Made by a program: the position numbers and the translations under genes
Shown here: piece by piece, positions 46,475 to 58,870 of the stretch
How positions within the stretch are numbered: the stretch's first letter is position 1
Layout of the letters: every line of letters starts with the position of its first letter
The notes under the pieces: generated by a model
The model's database searches: none
Told to the model about the DNA's origin: nothing
What the model saw: the letters and a program-made list of their open reading frames with translations, nothing else
Source: Cornus controversa
Taxonomy: Eukaryota > Streptophyta > Magnoliopsida > Cornales > Cornaceae
Direction: 5' to 3'
NCBI GenBank assembly: GCA_026545225.1
Contig: CM048849.1
Coordinates: forward strand, 6,226,041-6,290,040
Length of the DNA stretch: 64,000 bases

Positions 46475-47149
46475 CTCTCAGTCAAGTAGGGTCTAATGAC
46501 TCAGAAATTGAGCAGTCTAATGTAGAAACATATGAAAGCAAGCTGCCAGAACTCTTTGAGAAATTACTGGAAGCTTATAATAAAAAATCTGAGAAGTTAA
46601 AGCAAGAAAAATCTGAGAATGAAACTTTGAAGAAAAAGAATGAAGATCAATTGAAGAAGATTGAATAAAGTAAAACAGAAATTCTGAATCTTCAAGGCAA
46701 AGTCAAGTTTCTCGAAAGCGAGGTAAGTCAAGCTATTTCTGCTAAAGATATTCTTATTACTAGAATTAATTTTCTTGAGCCTGAATTGAGAAAATCACAA
46801 GAGAAATTAATTGCTTTTACTTCTGGGCAGATTAAGCTTGATAGCATGATTAGTGTTGGTAAGCCTGTAGGAGATAAAACTGGATTAGGTTTTTTTGGGT
46901 CATCATATAAGGGAAAAACTATTTTTATTAAACTCAAGAACTTGAATATGTCTGAACAAAAAATCTCAAGCTAAAAAGAATTCAAACAAGAAAAAGAATG
47001 TTTTTGTTTCTCCACAATACTTTCCTGATAAATTGCATGTTAGAACAATTTGGATGAAAAAGAAAGATTTGAATAAATTTGTGCCTGTTGATACTATGGG
47101 ATTTATTCCTAATAGGTCTTTCGGTGAAAAACCCCCTAACTGAGTCATT

Positions 47150-49270
47150 TAGGACTTTTTATGGTCATGAACTAAGCTTATGTTCATTATTGATTTTCCA
47201 TTGGACCATATCTTTTAGGTTAGGATAGGTTTTGTTTATTTTTAGTAATAATCATATGAGATTATGATGATCATATTTTTTTGAGAAATAATGTGAATTC
47301 TTTATATTTTTTTTTAATTTCACTTTGATTTGTGAATGCATAATTGGGACACTTAGTTTGTCAATGAATGAAGTTCTTGATTTTATGATCTAAAGATTGA
47401 TGACCAATGTGCTATATTTATTTCTTTGTAGAAATAAATCTTCTGAATCCATACAATTTGTGCACTAGTTCAACTATGAGAGAATTGATTGAAAGCTAAT
47501 GTGAAGTTGACTAGAGTATATTGTATGAGTAGCATTGAAAGCTTAAATGATCAATGAAAAAAAAATGAATGAATAAAAAAAATGTTTTTATTCAGCATGA
47601 AAAGAAAAAGAAAATAAATTTGCTAAATATCTAAGACAAAAAGGAAAATGCTACCTTTGGGATGTGTTTGAGACTTCCACTACAATGTAAATCTCTAATG
47701 AGATATTTTTAAAAAGTAAAGAGTTGTTTTGAAGAAAATAGTTGGCTGCCTGTAAGAGTGAAAGCCACCATCTTAGAAAAATTTTTAAAAAATTGATCAT
47801 CAGTAGTTATATTTGCTTATTATCCAATATGTTTTAGAAGATGGATCAAAAGAATTTGATTAATTTTTGATGAAGTTGGATTGCGCACACACACATGGAT
47901 TTATTAGATGAATTTCTAAATTTTTATAAATATTTGTGTGTTGGAAGTTGTGTCATGATCATGAATTTGAGAATGAATTTTATGAATAAATTATGAGTTT
48001 TAAAATTTTACATTTATAAATGATTAAAAATTTTAAAAAATTTTAGAAATCATGTTATTCTCTGAAAAATGTACTTTGATTATTCTCATGAGATTATTCA
48101 TGTTTTATTTTTATTTTGTCTTGAAAATTCTTCAAAAATTCAAAAATATGTTTTATATTGATTTTGTGTTTATTTTTCATACTTTGTGTGCTTAATTGCT
48201 AATATTTTTATAAGTGGACAATAATGGTGATTTAAAAGACTTTGGTTGGGAGTCCTTATGTGATTTGGATGACATATTTTTATTTGGATGTTTATCTTTT
48301 ACAATCAAAGTATTTGGCATTATCATTGAGGTGAATTCCACTATTACGGATCAAATAGTTGATGTTCTTGATCTTAACAGGTGGTACTATTTTGTAATAT
48401 TTGAAGACAAATCTTGATAAACCATCTGTAAAGGATAATGCCTTATGAGAATTTAATGCTTCTTTGCTAATGGACATCATTCATTCTCCTACATTACTGA
48501 TGATAACTAGTTTTTAGGCTTTCATGTTTTGATGATTCAAACTAGTTCATCTGTTTGCTAGGTTTATGATTTAGACTTAGTTATTTTTAGATACTCATGG
48601 TGTCTTTGATTAGGTTGCATGTTGATCGTATGGATACCATATTTATGCTTGGATCATACTTTTGTGGACTTTGATGCAAATTTCAATGGATGGAGTTACA
48701 TGTTCAAGGATATCTTTTTGATAGATGTTGATATCTAGTTTTTGGAGCTCGTGATGATGATGAGGATTAGGTCTTGATGATAGACTTAGTTATGTTTTGC
48801 CAGACTTTGAGTAGTTAACTCTATTTTGTCTAGGTTTGATGCTTGATCTTGTTATGTTATGTTTATTCCATCAACTGATATGTTTTGAATATTTTTTTTT
48901 ATTAGTGATGATTAGTTTTGCTTCATTATTGTTTTAATCTCTCTATGTGCTTATTTTATTATCTGTTACTTACTTTGTCAATTTGTTCCAAAAAGGGGGA
49001 GATATATTTATGGAGATTAAGAGATTCAGGGGGAGATATTGATATTCATGACTATAGTTCTTTATTAAGTTTTTCACAAGTTATATTGTTTAAGGGATGT
49101 GCAGGTATAACAGGTTTTTATTCTAACCGTCTTGAACACACAAGTGAAGCTTCTGTTGATCAGTTCTTTATTTCTATGTATTTTTGGGCGATATTGTAAT
49201 CTAATTTTTCTAATGGGTTAGGTTATAATTATCTAAGTGGTTTTGTCAAGAAATTGTCAAAGGCGAAGAT
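47150..49270 (+). other. internal region of the copia-type element without recognisable pol
   Basis: AT-rich with no reverse transcriptase, integrase or protease motif seen. It includes AAAAAGGGGGAGATAT (about 48990) and a second GGGGGAGAT (about 49029), which are polypurine-tract-like sequences common near copia 3' ends. No host gene is visible. Confidence 0.5.
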
Positions 49271-50471
49271 TGTGACATATAAATTTGTAATTGGCATATT
49301 TCGGTGATCAAAACTTGAATGATCGAGTTGTAATTTTTGTATTATTTTATGTAATCGATCATTGAAAACTTTAAGCTGACACTCAAGTGCATGGAAGTCG
49401 ATAAATCAGTTAGAACACCATATAGTACAGGTAAGTATGGTGAGGACACTCTGCACTTTTTATTTTCGAGCCTATTTTAAAAAACCAAGGTTTAAATACA
49501 AAAATTAAGATTTTTCAAAGTAGGACCAGTCCCCAATATTTCGGACCGATCCAACTTGTCTCGGCAGTTTGGTTTTTGTAGGTTTTTACAAAGTCCCACT
49601 GGTCCTGAATATTTGGCACCGGTCCCACTTAGCCTGTTCCAAATAGGAAACAACTTTTGATCGAAATTCTGATTCCTATTAGGTTTGAAACTTCTAGGAG
49701 AGTTCTATTTTTGTATTCAACTTCTTTTCCAAGCAGAATTAGAACTTCCTTGCCTATATATATGTATTCATATTTTCTGTACAAAATAAGCAAGTACTTT
49801 ATGCCAGAAACATATTTTTAGAGAGAGAAAGTATATACAATATAATTAGGGTTATATATATTTTTAAGAACACACATCCATACTTCACGAGTGATATTTA
49901 GGATGGTGTTCTACTTCTAATCGGCTGCTCAGAGACTGCATCAAATCTATTTGCTGATCAGAACATTGGATTAATGATTCTTCGATTGCTTGCTTGTTGA
50001 GGAAAAAAGGTGACCAGATCGCACTACGAAGGGAACGAAATACTTACTGAGTATTTTGGTTCTTTAAGTAACCTTTCTGTAAGGATCGTGACGTTAGTCA
50101 AAAGTCTGCAGCAGTTGAACATGTTGTCGCAATCATAAGCCTGAGGTGTTCCGCATCAGATTCTTGATAGAGTGAAAAGAGGTGTGAGTCTGAGACAGAG
50201 TCTACTATACTTTGCTTCATTATAGTGGATTGGTTTCCTGAGGCGTTCCGCCTCCCTCAGTGATTTTTCCCCGATTTGGGTTTTCATGTATATCTGGTGC
50301 ATTCTTTTCTTTACTTGCACTTTAAGTTATCTACTTGCTTTTAATTGTTTGGTTAATTGGACTTAAAATTGAATTAATTAAAAATTAAGCAAATGAGCAA
50401 GTGATCCTATTCACCCCCTTTCTAGGTTCTAAAATACTTTTCGCAACCACTTCCATACCGCGCAACTCACA
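49271..50471 (+). repeat. 3' LTR of the copia-type element
   Basis: 1,201 bp, beginning TGTGACATATAA after an AAAGGCGAAGAT tract and ending ACTCACA, followed by the target duplication AATTC. Confidence 0.88.
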
Positions 50472-50654
50472 AATTCTTGTACTAAGCCATGGCCTAGGCT
50501 AGAGAGATTGTCTGAAGTGTTTGTAATATCTCATGATATATATAAGAAAGTTTCCCTCATTCATGGACGTAGGTCGAATTGTGTCAAACCATGTAAATAC
50601 TATGTCTGTTATTACTGTATCTACCATTCTTAAGTGTTCTTGATGTATTAATTG
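50472..50654 (+). repeat. fragment of an older copia LTR (U5 side)
   Basis: Contains a TCATGATATATATAAG stretch and CATTCATGGACGTAGGTC near 50558, a block widespread in the U5 of plant copia LTRs. It probably continues the sequence that ends at 38596. It abuts chromovirus sequence at about 50655. Confidence 0.5.
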
Positions 50655-52342
50655 TTTGAGATATTGGATCATGTGGGTGAGGTTGAATATCGTTTGGCAT
50701 TGTCACCGCAAATGTCGTGTGTGTATAATACTTTCGATGTTGAGAAAGTATGAGCTGGATCCTTCACATGTGTTAAATTGGACAGATCTTGAGGTGGAGG
50801 AGAATGTATCTTACGAAGAGAGAATTTTGAACTCTAGGAAGCAAGTGTTTCGGGGCAAGACCATTCCATTGGTTAAAGTGCTTTGGAGATACCACGGAGT
50901 CGAGGGTACGTGGGAATGAGAAGAAGAGGTCTGCTCAAATTACCCTGAGTTGTTTACCACTTGAGGTATGTTTCTAATTTCGAGGATAAAATTCTTTGAA
51001 GGTGGGGAGGTTGTAGAGACCGAGTCCAATTTTGACCGATTTCGCTTTTATTCTATTTCTTGCCATATAAATGATGTGAAATGATGTTACATGTGTTCTA
51101 AATATAAAATGCATGTTTGGGGACTTATTTTAAGGTTCGAGGATGTTTTTAAGTCGTTTGGCTCATTTTGAGATTTTCGGGTTGGCAGGGCTCGAGGCAT
51201 GGGTCGGGTGGGCCAGGAAAATTGGATATTTTTTTGAGAAATATTATTTTTTATTTTAAACTAAATGAAATGTTAAAAGAGTTAATGAAGTGATTTTGGA
51301 GCCATAGCCGCTTTCAGAATTGAAAACGATGGTCGAGAGGGTACGTTAAATGGCTTAGGGGCATTTTTGTCTTTTTGCACCTTAGTTGATATAAATATCA
51401 AGTGGCTGGAATATTTCTTCATTTCACATAGCCACTATAGGCATAGCTGCTCTCTCCCTCTTCTTCACCTCTTTTTCATTTTCTTTTGATTTGGAGGCCT
51501 TAGGGCTTGATTCGAAAGGGTCGATGAAGGACTTTGTGTTCTATGGGTTAAGGGTTTTAGTTTGAACCAAACAAAATATGATTTTGGCAAAGTAAAGCTT
51601 GAAGGATTTCTAGGGTTTTGGCTAGAAAAGTTTCAATCATGAGGTAGGGTGTTCTTTCTCTCTTATGCATCAATTTATAGGTTGTTGGTGAGTTTAAGAG
51701 GTTTAGGTTGAGTTTAACATGCTTGGGAGGGTGGTATGGTGATGTATATTTTTTCTCCTCTTTAATTGTGATTAAATGCATGTTACAGTTGTTCATATTT
51801 GTGATATATGATGTATATAGAACACATGATTGATGATAAGTGAGTATTGGATGTCCTATTGAAAAATAGGACTTAACAGGATTTACTGCCAAAGGGTTTT
51901 GATTAATCGAAGTTGGGTTTTCGATCAATCGAAGGGATCAGAAGACCTTTCTTTGATTAATTGGAGAAATTGAGTAAATTTGGATCCTAATTCCAGCGTG
52001 TTCCAATAGATATTTCAATAAAACTTCGATTAATCGTTTGATTAATTGAAAGAACCCTTTTGATTAAGCAAATGTACAATTTACAGCATATATTGAAATT
52101 GTCCATAACTTCAAACGAGCATAGTTCATTCGTTTTGAGTCGAAATTGAGTGCAATTTTTTAAAAAAAAATTGAGTGATTTTGAATCTTCTTTCTAATGG
52201 GCTTGATCCCATCTTAAAATCCCAAACACACACGAAATTAAGTCTTAGGATCAAAGGGTTCAAGTGTGTGAACCAGTTGAAGTTTCATTCAATTACCTCC
52301 ATTTTCCATGCCCTTCCGGGTATTGGAATTTCGGGCGTGACA
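50655..52342 (+). mobile_element. gypsy chromovirus fossil: integrase C-terminus, chromodomain and 3' LTR
   Basis: From GAGATATTGGATCATGTGGG (also at 3852) it matches the end of the element at 1-5758: chromodomain-like tail (LRKYELDPSHVLNWTDLEVEEN, 50740-50800), purine tract GGTGGGGAGG (51001-51010) and LTR 51012-52342. Its upstream parts are not adjacent. Broken. Confidence 0.85.
51012..52342 (+). repeat. 3' LTR of the second chromovirus
   Basis: 1,331 bp, starting TGTAGAGACCG and ending TTCGGGCGTGACA. It contains GATTAATCGAAG-type motifs at 51900-52070 and lacks the long tandem array of the relative at 6015-9009. Confidence 0.85.
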
Positions 52343-52862
52343 GATGCCCTCGCCGCATAGAACAAGCTTTCATTCTTGAAAAACTTCCAATTTAAACCCT
52401 AAAGGCTACAAATCTAAGAGAAAAGGAAGAAATATGAAAAGGGAAGAGATAGAGGGAGTGGTTGGCTGTTTAGAGAGAGATAATGGCTGAAAATACCTGT
52501 GTATTGATATTTATAAGTTCTAAGGCGTTAACATACCCTCTCGACCTCCATTTTTTATTCTGAAAGCAGTTATGGCTCCAAAATCAAATCATTATCTTTT
52601 AAAATATTTGAATGGACTAAAATCAAAAATATTTATTTTTCAGACAATTTTTTTATTCCGAGCACACTCGACCCACATCGCGGGCGGGCCAACCTGAAAA
52701 TTCCAATTTGAGCCAAATGACCCAAAAACTTTCTTGGAGTTCTAAACAAGTCCCCAAACATGAATTTCATATTTAAAACAAGAATTCCATCATTTAAAAT
52801 TACTTATACGATGAAAAATAGAAATAAAAAGAAACTGGTCAAGAATGGACCCGACCTCTACA
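52343..52862 (-). repeat. partial chromovirus LTR in inverted orientation
   Basis: On the minus strand it starts TGTAGAGGTCGGGTCCATTC at 52862 and aligns with the first about 520 bases of the LTRs at 4219 and 51012. It ends exactly where the plus-strand LTR ends (52342), so that element seems to have inserted into this older LTR. Confidence 0.82.
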
Positions 52863-53487
52863 TAATAAAATAATTATAGATGCATGTATAGAAATTCACA
52901 TATATGCATTTAATAATTTTTCATAAACAAGTTTTACGAAATTAGCCAATTTAGCTCAAAGGCATTAATGGAAACCTTTACAAGTAGAGTAAGGACAATG
53001 AGAAAAATCATGTAGTCCTTAAAAGTCATAAAGAAAACTAAAAATAAATTTATAGATATTTTAATATATAAAAATAATAAGGTTCTAGATGCATGTAACA
53101 TATATAAATGTATATCATGTATGGTATGTATGCATCAACCTAATTGGTGATAGATTATATATAAGAGTTATATAATAATGACTTTTACCTTTATATCCAT
53201 CAGCTTGAGAAGATGTCATTCTTATCCTTTGATGTAGACTGAATTGTCATTTTTACCCCTTGATGTAAAATCTTCAATCAAGTGCAGTCTTCACTTTTAA
53301 AAACATCTAATCATTGTATTTCTATTTTTTCACTCTAAAAGATAAAACTAATTACAATTCATTGAGTGAATTTTGTTCTATAAAATTTTCCAACCTAGGT
53401 CCAAGACAATAATAATCAATACATTCAAAGCCCATTGTCCAAATAATCTAACTATCTCCTTTCTTTTCTTTTCTAAACAGAGGCTTA
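52863..53487. other. AT-rich stretch without recognisable genes
   Basis: No ORF, tRNA or element end was recognised. Confidence 0.4.
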
Positions 53488-53836
53488 GGGCCTGTTTGGT
53501 AAACGTTTATGTTTATTGTTTATATAAATAGTGTTTATGTTATGATTTTATTTCTCTATAAACACTAGTATTGTTTGATAACGAAAAAATGTTTGGCTTA
53601 TTTTAAAATTTGAAAAACATGTTTATTAATCTTAAACTCTTTTTTTTCTTTTTAAATCAACACAATAAACTACATAAAAAGTCAAGTTCATGCTACAACA
53701 AATCTATACAACAATAACAGAGCAAAAAATACACATAAAAAAACCAATAATATTAGGTTAACTATATATATATCTACACATTCCAAATTATACAATAAAA
53801 CTAGAATGACCCGCAACCCAGAAAACCCCTAACAAG

Positions 53837-56030
53837 TAGGAGTGCACACCGTTCAATTCCTTATGATTCCTAGGGAACCAGAACCGTTTAACGGTTGCTT
53901 AATTTTGGAACTAGAACCATTGAGTTCAGTTTGATTCCAGTTCTTTGTGCACCCCTAAATTTGTTATTGATCAATGAGAAAGTTTAACATTTTTCTACTA
54001 TTAAATTATAAATTTTCTTCTCACTTATTTTTTTAATGTATCCATGACTTTTATTATTTTCTTTTCTTTTCAAAAAGAATTGAAAGATTATTATGTGAAT
54101 ATATGTGTGTGTGTGTGTGTGTGTGATTGGTGCAAAACTGCAAATGCACAGTATCGTAGTTTTATAGTAAAGTAATAAGAAGAGTATCGTCCTCAGGGAT
54201 TGGTAACTTACTTTTGACAAATACCGAAATTATACTAATCTTGATTTTATCTAGAAAAGTTACTAATATTTTTGTAATTGCAATTTAAAATAAAATCAAT
54301 TCAAAGAAAAATACGCAAAGGAAAATAAAAACAATGTTCAAAGATAAATTAATGGGAAATAAAACTTCTAGGAAATCGATTTCACCTAATTCCTCACTAT
54401 GCTTTACTTATCTAACTAATTTAATTTAATTCTTTTTGTTTATTAGCAAATCTCTAATTCATCCAAAAGCCTCTTTCGATAGTCAATTGGAAATTATTCT
54501 TGTTCATCATTTTACACAAGAGTATGCAAATTAACAAAGCAAGAAAGCAATAAGACTAATGATTTAAATACTAGATAGGTTCATACAAGTCTTTCAATCT
54601 CTATATTTACCTACGCCAAAATATTCAAGATCTATCCTATAATTCCCTCTTTCGATAGCAAATCACAAGATTAAAATTATCTAATTAATGGCCAGTTAAT
54701 TAGAAGCAATAAACTCAGAATAAATCAGATAAACAAATAAAGAATTGCTTTAAATTAGCATAGAAAATCAAGCATAGTTCGGAACTAGATTACATCGTTT
54801 TCCTAGAATAAATAAAATTTAATTCATGCTAAAAATTAAATTCAACATAAACGAATTCACCATAATTTTTCTGAGAATAATGGAAGGAAAATAAACACTG
54901 AAAAATACTCCTCGCAGTCGCAACTCTCCGTCGCAGCATCGTCTTCACAGTCGCAACTCCTCTCCAAACCAAAGGAAATTAATTTTTTTAAATCTATCCC
55001 TCTGTTGCGTCCTCCTAGAGCCAAGCCGAAGAACAATTATTTTCCAGCCAAGAAAGAAAAAAAATCGTCCGTGCTGGTAAGAGCCAAAACAAAAATAATG
55101 CCTTATGTTCTCTTTTTTATCTTCCCATCTTCCAACTGTTTATCTCTATCCCAAGTCAAATTTTCAAAGGCAATAAAGCTTCATGTTTTGTGCCCCAATA
55201 AAACCATTTCTCCATCTTTCATCCTACATGCAACAGATTAGATAATTAGGATTTTTATCAAGTCAAATATCCCATAAAATAAAAAGGGCCCCACATAATT
55301 TCCTTTAATTCAAACCATACCCTTTCCACGTCCAAGACCAAGTCAAATCATTTTTTTTTTCAATTTCAACTTGATATTTATCTTCAAAACAATTATGATA
55401 ACTAGCTCTCATATTAAGATAAATCTTCATTTAAATGAGAGAGTGTCCTTAGATGATAGGCTTCATAAAATTTGATCTTCATTTTCTTCAAATCTGAAAT
55501 ATAATTTAAATAATAAAAATGAAGCCTAAAATTAACAAAAATAAATAAAATTACACTAAATTTCAAAGTTAAGAAGTGATAAAATATACTAAATTATGCA
55601 AGTTATCAGTATGTATTTGTGTATTTGTGTGTGCATTGTGAGTAATCAAAGAATGTATCAACAAATTAACTAATTTATGAAAATTGTGTCTTATATACAT
55701 ACCAAAGTTGTTAAAAAAAACAAATAAACTTTTTTTCTCTCTTATTCCAATCTTTGTTATCTAACAAAAGATAATAACAGTTATTATAGGAGTTATATTT
55801 AAACTCATAATAGTTATAATAACCCCATTGTTTAAACTTTTTTTACGTAACAAAAGCTTATTATAACTATTACAATGATTTTATAACAGTTATATATATA
55901 TATATATATTCAACAATTCTGGTACCGTAGTCAACGGTTCCCAAAATTTGGAACCGAAACCGTAGTGAATGGTTCGGTTCGGTTCGGTTCATCTACGGTT
56001 CCGTTTCCACCGGTTCTTTGTGCACCCTTA
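53837..56030. mobile_element. hAT-like non-autonomous element with a nested solo LTR
   Basis: Ends TAGGAGTGCACA and TGTGCACCCTTA (10 of 12 pair), with 8-bp flanks CTAACAAG and CCAACAAG (7 of 8 match). Subterminal GGTTC/GAACC-rich repeats lie at both sides (53850-53945 and 55918-56020). A second end-like GTGCACCCCTA at 53949-53957 suggests an internal rearrangement. Confidence 0.6.
54124..55608 (-). mobile_element. solo LTR (Athila/Tat type)
   Basis: 1,485 bp running TGATTGGTGC...AAGTTATCA, with flanks GTGTG (54119-54123) and GTATG (55609-55613), 4 of 5 alike. The GAGTATCGTCCTCAGGGATT block near the left end matches the U5-side motif of the other Athila/Tat-type LTRs and sets the orientation. 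A (TG)n tract lies just outside. Confidence 0.75.
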
Positions 56031-56637
56031 CCAACAAGTTGAAAGATCTCTTGAACTTCTTCTGCTACTACTTTCTTTTTTATTTTTTTGATTTCTATTT
56101 CACTTTCAACATTGAAAATTAATGAATGATATTAGTACAAAATACCATTCTTGTTTCATTGACAAGGAGATGGTTGGGACTTCTTTATTTTTTTTTTCTC
56201 AAATAAGGGTTTTTTTTTCCAGCACAAGTACCTCTAAGTAACTATTTCTTATTATCAAGTATATTAGTAATTAATCATATTGTACCCAATTTTTTTTTCT
56301 CAAGGCAATTGTTGTTATTTAATTCTGTCTACACTCAATAATTCTAATATTTTTATCATTGTATCAAGCAATAGCCTTTTATAATTTTTTTTCTTTTCAT
56401 TTTCTCACTTTTAGTTTCAATTTTTAATTACAATAATATAATCACCATTTTAGATAAAAAGAAAAAAGAATTTTTTTTTTTTTGAATAAACATAAACACT
56501 AAAACATCATTTTGGCGTTTAAGATTGAAGGTTTAACTGCAGTGTTGTTTTTTAAAATGTTTTGAGAATTCATGTTAAACAAAAATTATCAAACATGTTT
56601 ATCCTAAAAATTTGTTTTTATAAACAATAAACACTAA

Positions 56638-57370
56638 GGAGGGTGTATTCAATTAGGATTTTAAAAGATTTTGAAAGACATTTTTTAAGTGACAGACTTT
56701 CGTGAATTTCTATAGATTTAAGTAGAATTCATGGATTTCAATTGACTTCTATTAGAGACTTTGATGGATTTTTATAGACTTGTAATCATTTCTTCAATAT
56801 ATTTTATTTATCTGTATCCTTGAATTATATTTTTGAGTACAAGTAAACCAATGGTTCAAGGGGCAGGTATAGTACAAAATGGATAAGCTATCATTTATGG
56901 TTTCTGCTATTTGGAATTATTCAATATAATTATTAAGAACCTATACAAAGTTACATATATCCTTCCTCATAATAGTGCAAAGAATGATTAAGCAATATAT
57001 GTCCAAATGAAAGTTGAATGTATGATTTGGATTGGGCTGAACCACGTTTTTTCATTTGTTATTTTATTCATATTATATGTTAAGTTAATGACAAAAAAAT
57101 TATGCTCATGATAAATGGAATATTCTTATATTTTCTAATTTCTGCCTCGTTGTATTAGATAGATAGGATATATAGACATGTTGTTTTTTTTATAAAAAGA
57201 AAAAAAAATTATATTACTACGGCACGCATCATAATTTTCACGAAAAACAAAAGTTATAACAAACGCAAAACAACTGGCATTCACAAAATTATAGTGACAA
57301 GTTTATAACAAGTTTGAAAGCAAAATTTAAAGAAAAATATTTAACATTCATTACTCAATATCCTTAGTTT
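56638..57370. other. MITE arm and AT-rich sequence beside the Harbinger transposon
   Basis: GGAGGGTGTATTCAATTAGG followed by TTTTAAAAGATTTTGAAAGA is a known type of plant MITE / Harbinger-like terminus; the matching opposite arm was not found. The rest is AT-rich without genes. Confidence 0.4.
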
Positions 57371-57399
57371 TCATTGTTATTATTGTGTCCGACATCTCT

Positions 57400-58870
57400 C
57401 CACATATTCAAAGCTATATCAACTCTCTATTCATTAGCATTCTCTCGTTGTTACTCTTGTGTTTGGAAAACTGGTTCAAGGTCTCCTTCATTAACTGGTA
57501 ATGATGAAGGTGAAGAAGATTTGTTATCCAGTTCAATAGGAAATTCGTCAGATCAACACTCCTTCTAAAAAAGTTGTGTAGTCCTGCACATGCTAACACT
57601 AGCTCTGTTTGTGTCATATATGGGAATGGAGCTGCAGACTTGAAAATTGTGAATCGTGATTTAAATATACCAATTATCCTCTCGACAACATTCCTTAAGG
57701 AAGCATGACGAAGATTGAATAACTCAACTTCATTTTTAGGGTCACGACCTTGACCAGCAAACTCTTAGAGATGATATCGGGCACCTCAAAATGGAGCCAA
57801 GAATTGGCGTCGATTATCCACTAAGAAATATTTACCTGATAATACAATACATATACAATTATATATATGCAATATATGACCTACTAAAAAAAAGATGAAT
57901 ACATACCTTGTGGCACTTTAAGTCCATTCCTCCTAGTTAAAGCATCATTTAGCACTTTTGAATCATAAGCTAAACCCTCCCACCCACTAAGGACATATAT
58001 GAATTCCAAATCAAAGTTACAAGATACTAATACATTTTGTGATATTATTTCGTGATGATTACGATAGTTTGCTTATGTCGTGTCCTGTTATCATTGTTGG
58101 AATATATGTGCCATCAATAGCTCCAATACAATCCTGAAATAAATCCAAACATTTATATTTTGATCAAATAAATTTTTTTGGAACTTATCTTTTGAACCAA
58201 AGAATGAAAATTAGCAAAATAAAGTAAAACAAGATGCACAACAAAATATATTTACCTTAAAGTAAAGGTAAAACCTTATACTTTCCCTTATTTTAGCTGG
58301 CATTGTGGATCCAGGTTTGGCCATCATCTCCGGTGCTATTGTGTTCAAGGCTTTCAAAATTTTTGCTGGCAATGAAGTGTAATCGGCCAAATGTTTCACG
58401 TATTAGATAGTATCTATTATTTTAGTTGATAATGAGCAAAAATGTTGCAAGTATTTCTTCAACACAAATGAATCTTGTATCTTGTAAGGGTGTTTTTTTC
58501 CTAATAATACTGCATAACTTTCGAAACACATTAGGATACATTCTATACCTTTGTCGAAAATGTTCAAGATCCTCATTCAATATATTATGTATATAATTGT
58601 ATCATTTTATAGTAATTGTTTGCTGAGTTAGTGGACGTTCAATACGTTCACCATGCATGATAATTATAAACTCATTTAGCACCTGGACTACTGCTTGAAT
58701 TGCAATCAATAAATACTTAATGGTTTCATAAAGTTTTTCTTCCTCTATTTCTTCTTCTTCAATTTCTCCTTCCTCACTTTCTTCTCTCTCTATTTCTTCT
58801 CCCTCTACTTCATTATCCCCATACATGCTTGATTGAAACATTATATAAATGAACACCCGATCACCTAAAG
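57400..58870 (-). pseudogene. PIF/Harbinger transposase (HARBI1-like), broken
   Basis: Exon-like pieces on the minus strand read MFQSSMYGDNEVEGEE... (58856-58602), TFGR-like residues and FESLEHNSTGDDGQ region (about 58400-58260, one open frame at 58399-58211), DCIGAIDGTYIPT (near 58130-58090), LSGWEGLAYDSKVLNDALTR (about 57990-57930) and a C-terminal block LRHASLRNVVERIIG ... TELVLACAGLHNFFRR (57710-57540). The DDE residues of the family can be placed (Asp in AIDGT, Asp in AYDSKVL, Glu in VVER). Several stops and frameshifts, for example after GHDISKLS and in the DNRRQFLAPF block, show that it is dead. The acidic N-terminus is typical. Confidence 0.85.

Larger units (their letters stand above)
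41237..46652 (+). repeat. tandem duplication, copy 2 (with a nested hAT)
   Basis: Repeats the copy 1 segment: flank 41237-42757, LTR 42758-43893, then gag. Without the 1.29-kb hAT at 45188-46474 and its target duplication it is about 4.1 kb. Copies differ by scattered substitutions and short indels, so the duplication is not very recent. The element then continues beyond the copy end, unlike copy 1. Confidence 0.9.
43986..47148 (+). pseudogene. gag of the copia-type element (copy 2, interrupted by a hAT)
   Basis: The same Gag as copy 1, split by the hAT at 45188-46474. It continues past the copy 1 end into a further coiled-coil-like region (about 46560-47140, with KLKQEKSENETLKKKNEDQ). Fossil, several breaks. 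Confidence 0.82.
38597..50471 (+). mobile_element. Ty1/copia-type LTR element with duplicated 5' part
   Basis: The outer LTRs (38597-39783 and 49271-50471) start TGT..ATATAAATTTG, end CGCAACTCACA and are flanked by a perfect target duplication AATTC (38592-38596 and 50472-50476). An extra LTR (42758-43893) lies inside because of a tandem duplication. After each 5' LTR comes TTGTATCAGAGC, an initiator-tRNA-Met type primer-binding site. Gag is recognisable; no pol was recognised in 47150-49270. An AAAAAGGGGGAGAT tract (about 48990) and an AAAGGCGAAGAT tract beside the 3' LTR fit copia polypurine tracts. It is broken in several places. The LTRs differ by about 5% over 190 bases compared by eye, so it is older than the Athila/Tat-like element. 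Confidence 0.88.
53488..56637. mobile_element. DNA transposon remnant with GGGCCTGTTTGG end, carrying nested insertions
   Basis: The left end TTA|GGGCCTGTTTGGTAAACG fits PIF/Harbinger- or hAT-like MITE ends. The subterminal GTTTATTGTTTATATAAATAGTGTTTA is repeated in inverted form at 56590-56637 (AAACAATAAACACTAA). The outermost right terminus is missing. The core is filled by the hAT at 53837-56030. No transposase ORF belongs to it. Confidence 0.5.
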
